Shown here: piece by piece, positions 5,550 through 6,924 of the stretch
How positions within the stretch are numbered: position 1 is the first letter of the stretch
How the letters are laid out: every line of letters starts with the position of its first letter
Source: Anaerolineales bacterium UBA2232
GTDB lineage: Bacteria > Chloroflexota > Anaerolineae > UBA2200
Length of the DNA stretch: 6,924 nt
Assembly: GCA_002348045.1 (NCBI GenBank)
Contig: DDYO01000163.1
Span: 10,241 to 17,164, forward strand
Direction of reading: 5' to 3'
Translations under genes and position numbers: made by a program
The notes under the pieces: generated by a model
The model's input: only the letters and a program-made list of their open reading frames with translations
Databases searched by the model: none
Told to the model about the DNA's origin: nothing

Positions 5550-5640
5550 GTTCGCTCCTTTATTCATGGTGTGCACTCGCCAAGTCTACTATTGGCCCGC
5601 CACTACAGGATAAGGCCACGATGGTGGTGCCCTGAACCGA

Positions 5641-5892
5641 CTATTCTGTCTTCTCCACAACAAGGGTGAGGTTGGCAGCCAGAGCTGCGATGGCGCCGAT
5701 GGCTGCCCATACTGGCGCCAGGACCGCGCCAATCACCCCAAGGGTGAGGGGTACTTCAATCAGGGTCTTGCCGGCTTCGTTCTTGATGATGATGCGACGG
5801 ATGTTGCCCTCGTGCACGAGCTCCTTGAGCTTGGCCACAAGCACGTCGCCAGTCACTTTGATTTCTTCCGTGCGTACATTCTGATCGGTCAT
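5641..5892 (-). CDS. Small DUF4342 protein
   Basis: The product has 83 residues and an N-terminal helical part (EEIKVTGDVLVAKLKELVHEGN, 9-30). A conserved IRRIIIKNEAGKTLIEVPLTLGV core follows (31-53), then a strongly hydrophobic Ala/Ile-rich stretch IGAVLAPVWAAIGAIAALAANLTLVVE (54-80), ending in EKTE. This is the layout of DUF4342, a family of unknown function common in Firmicutes and Chloroflexota. The hydrophobic stretch may be one long or two short membrane-associated segments. The start is fixed by GGAGG (minus strand, 5897-5901) 4 nt before the ATG. The frame is open further upstream for about 90 codons, but that extension has no SD and no family resemblance. The GIN-domain gene follows on the same strand after 91 nt, so the pair may be an operon. 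Function cannot be assigned. Confidence 0.85.
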   Translation of the reverse strand: MTDQNVRTEEIKVTGDVLVAKLKELVHEGNIRRIIIKNEAGKTLIEVPLTLGVIGAVLAPVWAAIGAIAALAANLTLVVEKTE

Positions 5893-6298
5893 CTTACCTC
5901 CCGGGCGGGGGTGTGAGGCGTTCTGAGAACGGCGCCTCCGGCTGAGCGGCCAGCTGACGCCAGTGGCCACACTACCATAACACATATACGCAGGATAAGA
6001 GTGATGGTTGCACGATCGAAAGGGCGCCGGGTGAAGGTGCCCCGGAAGCGTGGCTGGAGCAATGGTTCTCTGCGGGAACTGCATGGTGCAGGCTGGGCAA
6101 GCAGCCAATACGGCTTTTTGACAGTCCACGCAAGAGGGCCTAGCATGAGACATAGAGCAGCCGTGCATTCGCGCGGACGAGAGGTGATCCGTCGGGTTCG
6201 GACAGCTATCAGCGGCCCTCTGGGCCCGACCTCAGTGCGGGCCATACCAAATGGTTGTTCATCACAAGACCGGACATTCAGACAACAGGATCTGAACC
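5893..6298. other. 406-bp gap between divergent genes, no convincing gene
   Basis: This stretch separates the minus-strand DUF4342 gene from the plus-strand permease, so it must hold promoters for both. No good -35/-10 pair was found. The most AT-rich spot (about 5975-6000) could carry the minus-strand promoter. Near the DUF4342 start lies the interrupted palindrome CGTTCT-G-AGAACG (5919-5931), within a hairpin formed by GAGGCG (5915-5920) and CGCCTC (5933-5938). Near the permease GGCCCG (6223-6228) can pair with CGGGCC (6238-6243). Open frames on both strands have no SD and no recognisable domain. Confidence 0.5.
5919..5931. promoter_or_regulatory. Interrupted palindrome in the DUF4342 leader, possible operator
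   Basis: CGTTCT and AGAACG are exact inverted repeats around a single G, 27 nt upstream of the DUF4342 start. A 13-bp symmetric site at this place could bind a dimeric repressor or simply form part of an mRNA hairpin. No known regulator site was recognised. Confidence 0.25.
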
Positions 6299-6924
6299 AT
6301 GACCATTCAACAATGGACCATTCTGGGCACGCTACTCTTGACCCTGGTTCTCTTTGTCGATGGACGTTGGCGCTATGACCTGGTCGCCCTCGTAGCGCTG
6401 CTGATCGTTTCGCTGACGGGCCTGGTACCCGTGGAGAGGGCGTTTGCCGGATTTGGAAACGCTGCCGTGGTGACGGTGGCAGCGGCGCTGGTGCTGAGCC
6501 GCGCCCTGCAGAATTCCGGTGTGGTTGACCTCATCGGCGAGCGGTTGCTGCAACTCCGGGGTGGGACCCTGGTCCAGTTGAGCGCCCTGACTGGCATCGC
6601 GGCCTTACTGTCAGCGTTCATGAATAACATCGGAGCTCTGGCGCTGCTGCTGCCGGTTGCCGTTCAGGTTGCCCGCAAGAAGGGAATTCCTGTCTCTGTC
6701 TTGCTGATGCCCCTCGCTTTCGCCTCGCTGCTGGGGGGCATGACGACCCTCATCGGCACTCCACCCAACATCATTGTTTCGTCGTTTCGAGAGCAGACTG
6801 GCCAGGCGCCCTTTCGCATGTTTGATTTCGCGCCCGTCGGCGTCGGTGTGGCTGTCGCGGGTTTGGTGTTCATCGTGCTGCTCGGCTGGCGACTGATTCC
6901 CTTACGTAGCGGCCAATCGTCGTC
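6299..6924 (+). CDS. SLC13/DASS-type anion permease, N-terminal part (3' end outside window)
   Basis: An open frame of 208 codons runs from ATG 6299 to the window edge without a stop. The start is supported by AGGA (6287-6290) 8 nt upstream and by the N-terminal membrane segment that follows at once (ILGTLLLTLVLFV, 8-20). Further hydrophobic segments lie near 28-45, 55-70, 93-125, 131-150 and 176-200. The key signatures are FMNNIGALALLLPVAV (107-122) and GGMTTLIGTPPNIIVSS (146-162), the conserved helix-hairpin and anion/sodium-site motifs of the SLC13/ArsB-like ion transporter superfamily. VDGRWRYDLVAL and GNAAVVTVAAALVLSRAL are typical of the bacterial SLC13 proteins that carry TrkA-C domains in the middle, but that part would lie beyond the window. 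Substrates in this group include sulfate and dicarboxylates, and none can be assigned. It appears to be a separate transcription unit from the Mo/W genes. Confidence 0.9.
   Translation, partial: MTIQQWTILGTLLLTLVLFVDGRWRYDLVALVALLIVSLTGLVPVERAFAGFGNAAVVTVAAALVLSRALQNSGVVDLIGERLLQLRGGTLVQLSALTGIAALLSAFMNNIGALALLLPVAVQVARKKGIPVSVLLMPLAFASLLGGMTTLIGTPPNIIVSSFREQTGQAPFRMFDFAPVGVGVAVAGLVFIVLLGWRLIPLRSGQSS

Noticed and set aside
4834..5669. Plus-strand open frames opposite the GIN-domain gene
   Set aside because: They are antisense to a gene with clear periodic motifs, and their translations have no recognisable domain.
5893..6168. N-terminal extension of the DUF4342 frame containing CxxC-x7-CxxC (minus strand, about 6088-6132), which looks like a zinc ribbon
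   Set aside because: No SD at its ATGs, the remaining residues look like translated non-coding DNA, and DUF4342 has its own strong SD at 5897-5901. Four Cys in a GC-rich frame can arise by chance.
6001..6378. Plus-strand open frame of 125 codons upstream of the permease
   Set aside because: Arg/Ser/His-rich composition, no SD, and it overlaps the well-supported SLC13 gene in another frame.

Overview
The window is GC-rich bacterial DNA carrying a molybdenum/tungsten handling locus. The organism is most likely an uncultured member of the Chloroflexota (Anaerolineae-like). That is an inference from three things: the long Pro/Thr-rich linker behind the lipobox of the TupA lipoprotein, the presence of GIN-domain (DUF2807) and DUF4342 proteins, and the base composition. 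No marker gene is present to prove it.

Left part (1-1830, + strand): the 3' end of moeA (molybdopterin molybdenumtransferase), a complete mogA/moaB-type gene, and a gene for a molybdenum storage protein subunit (MoSto, MosB-like amino-acid-kinase fold). They are tightly packed, with a 9-nt gap between moeA and the first possible mogA codon and a 14-nt overlap between mogA and mos, and read as one operon.

Middle (1831-4615, + strand): a 333-bp leader holds a Moco/Wco-type riboswitch aptamer at 1931-2035 with an 8-bp closing stem. It is followed by a strong terminator-like hairpin, a second hairpin with a T-run, and a sequence able to mask the Shine-Dalgarno (SD) site. Behind it lie tupB (permease), tupC (ATPase) and tupA (lipoprotein binding protein) of a tungstate ABC importer, in the order B-C-A. 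Together with the left part this gives uptake (TupBCA), storage (Mos), cofactor adenylylation and metal insertion (MogA, MoeA), and probable feedback of the finished cofactor on uptake (riboswitch).

Right part (4616-6924): an intergenic stretch with three stem-loops, including a near-perfect 17-bp palindrome, separates tupA from two convergent minus-strand genes. These are a signal-less GIN-domain beta-repeat protein (4890-5549) and a small DUF4342 protein (5641-5892). A 406-bp gap without a convincing gene follows. The window ends inside a plus-strand SLC13/DASS-type anion permease (6299 onward), which has no stop within the window.
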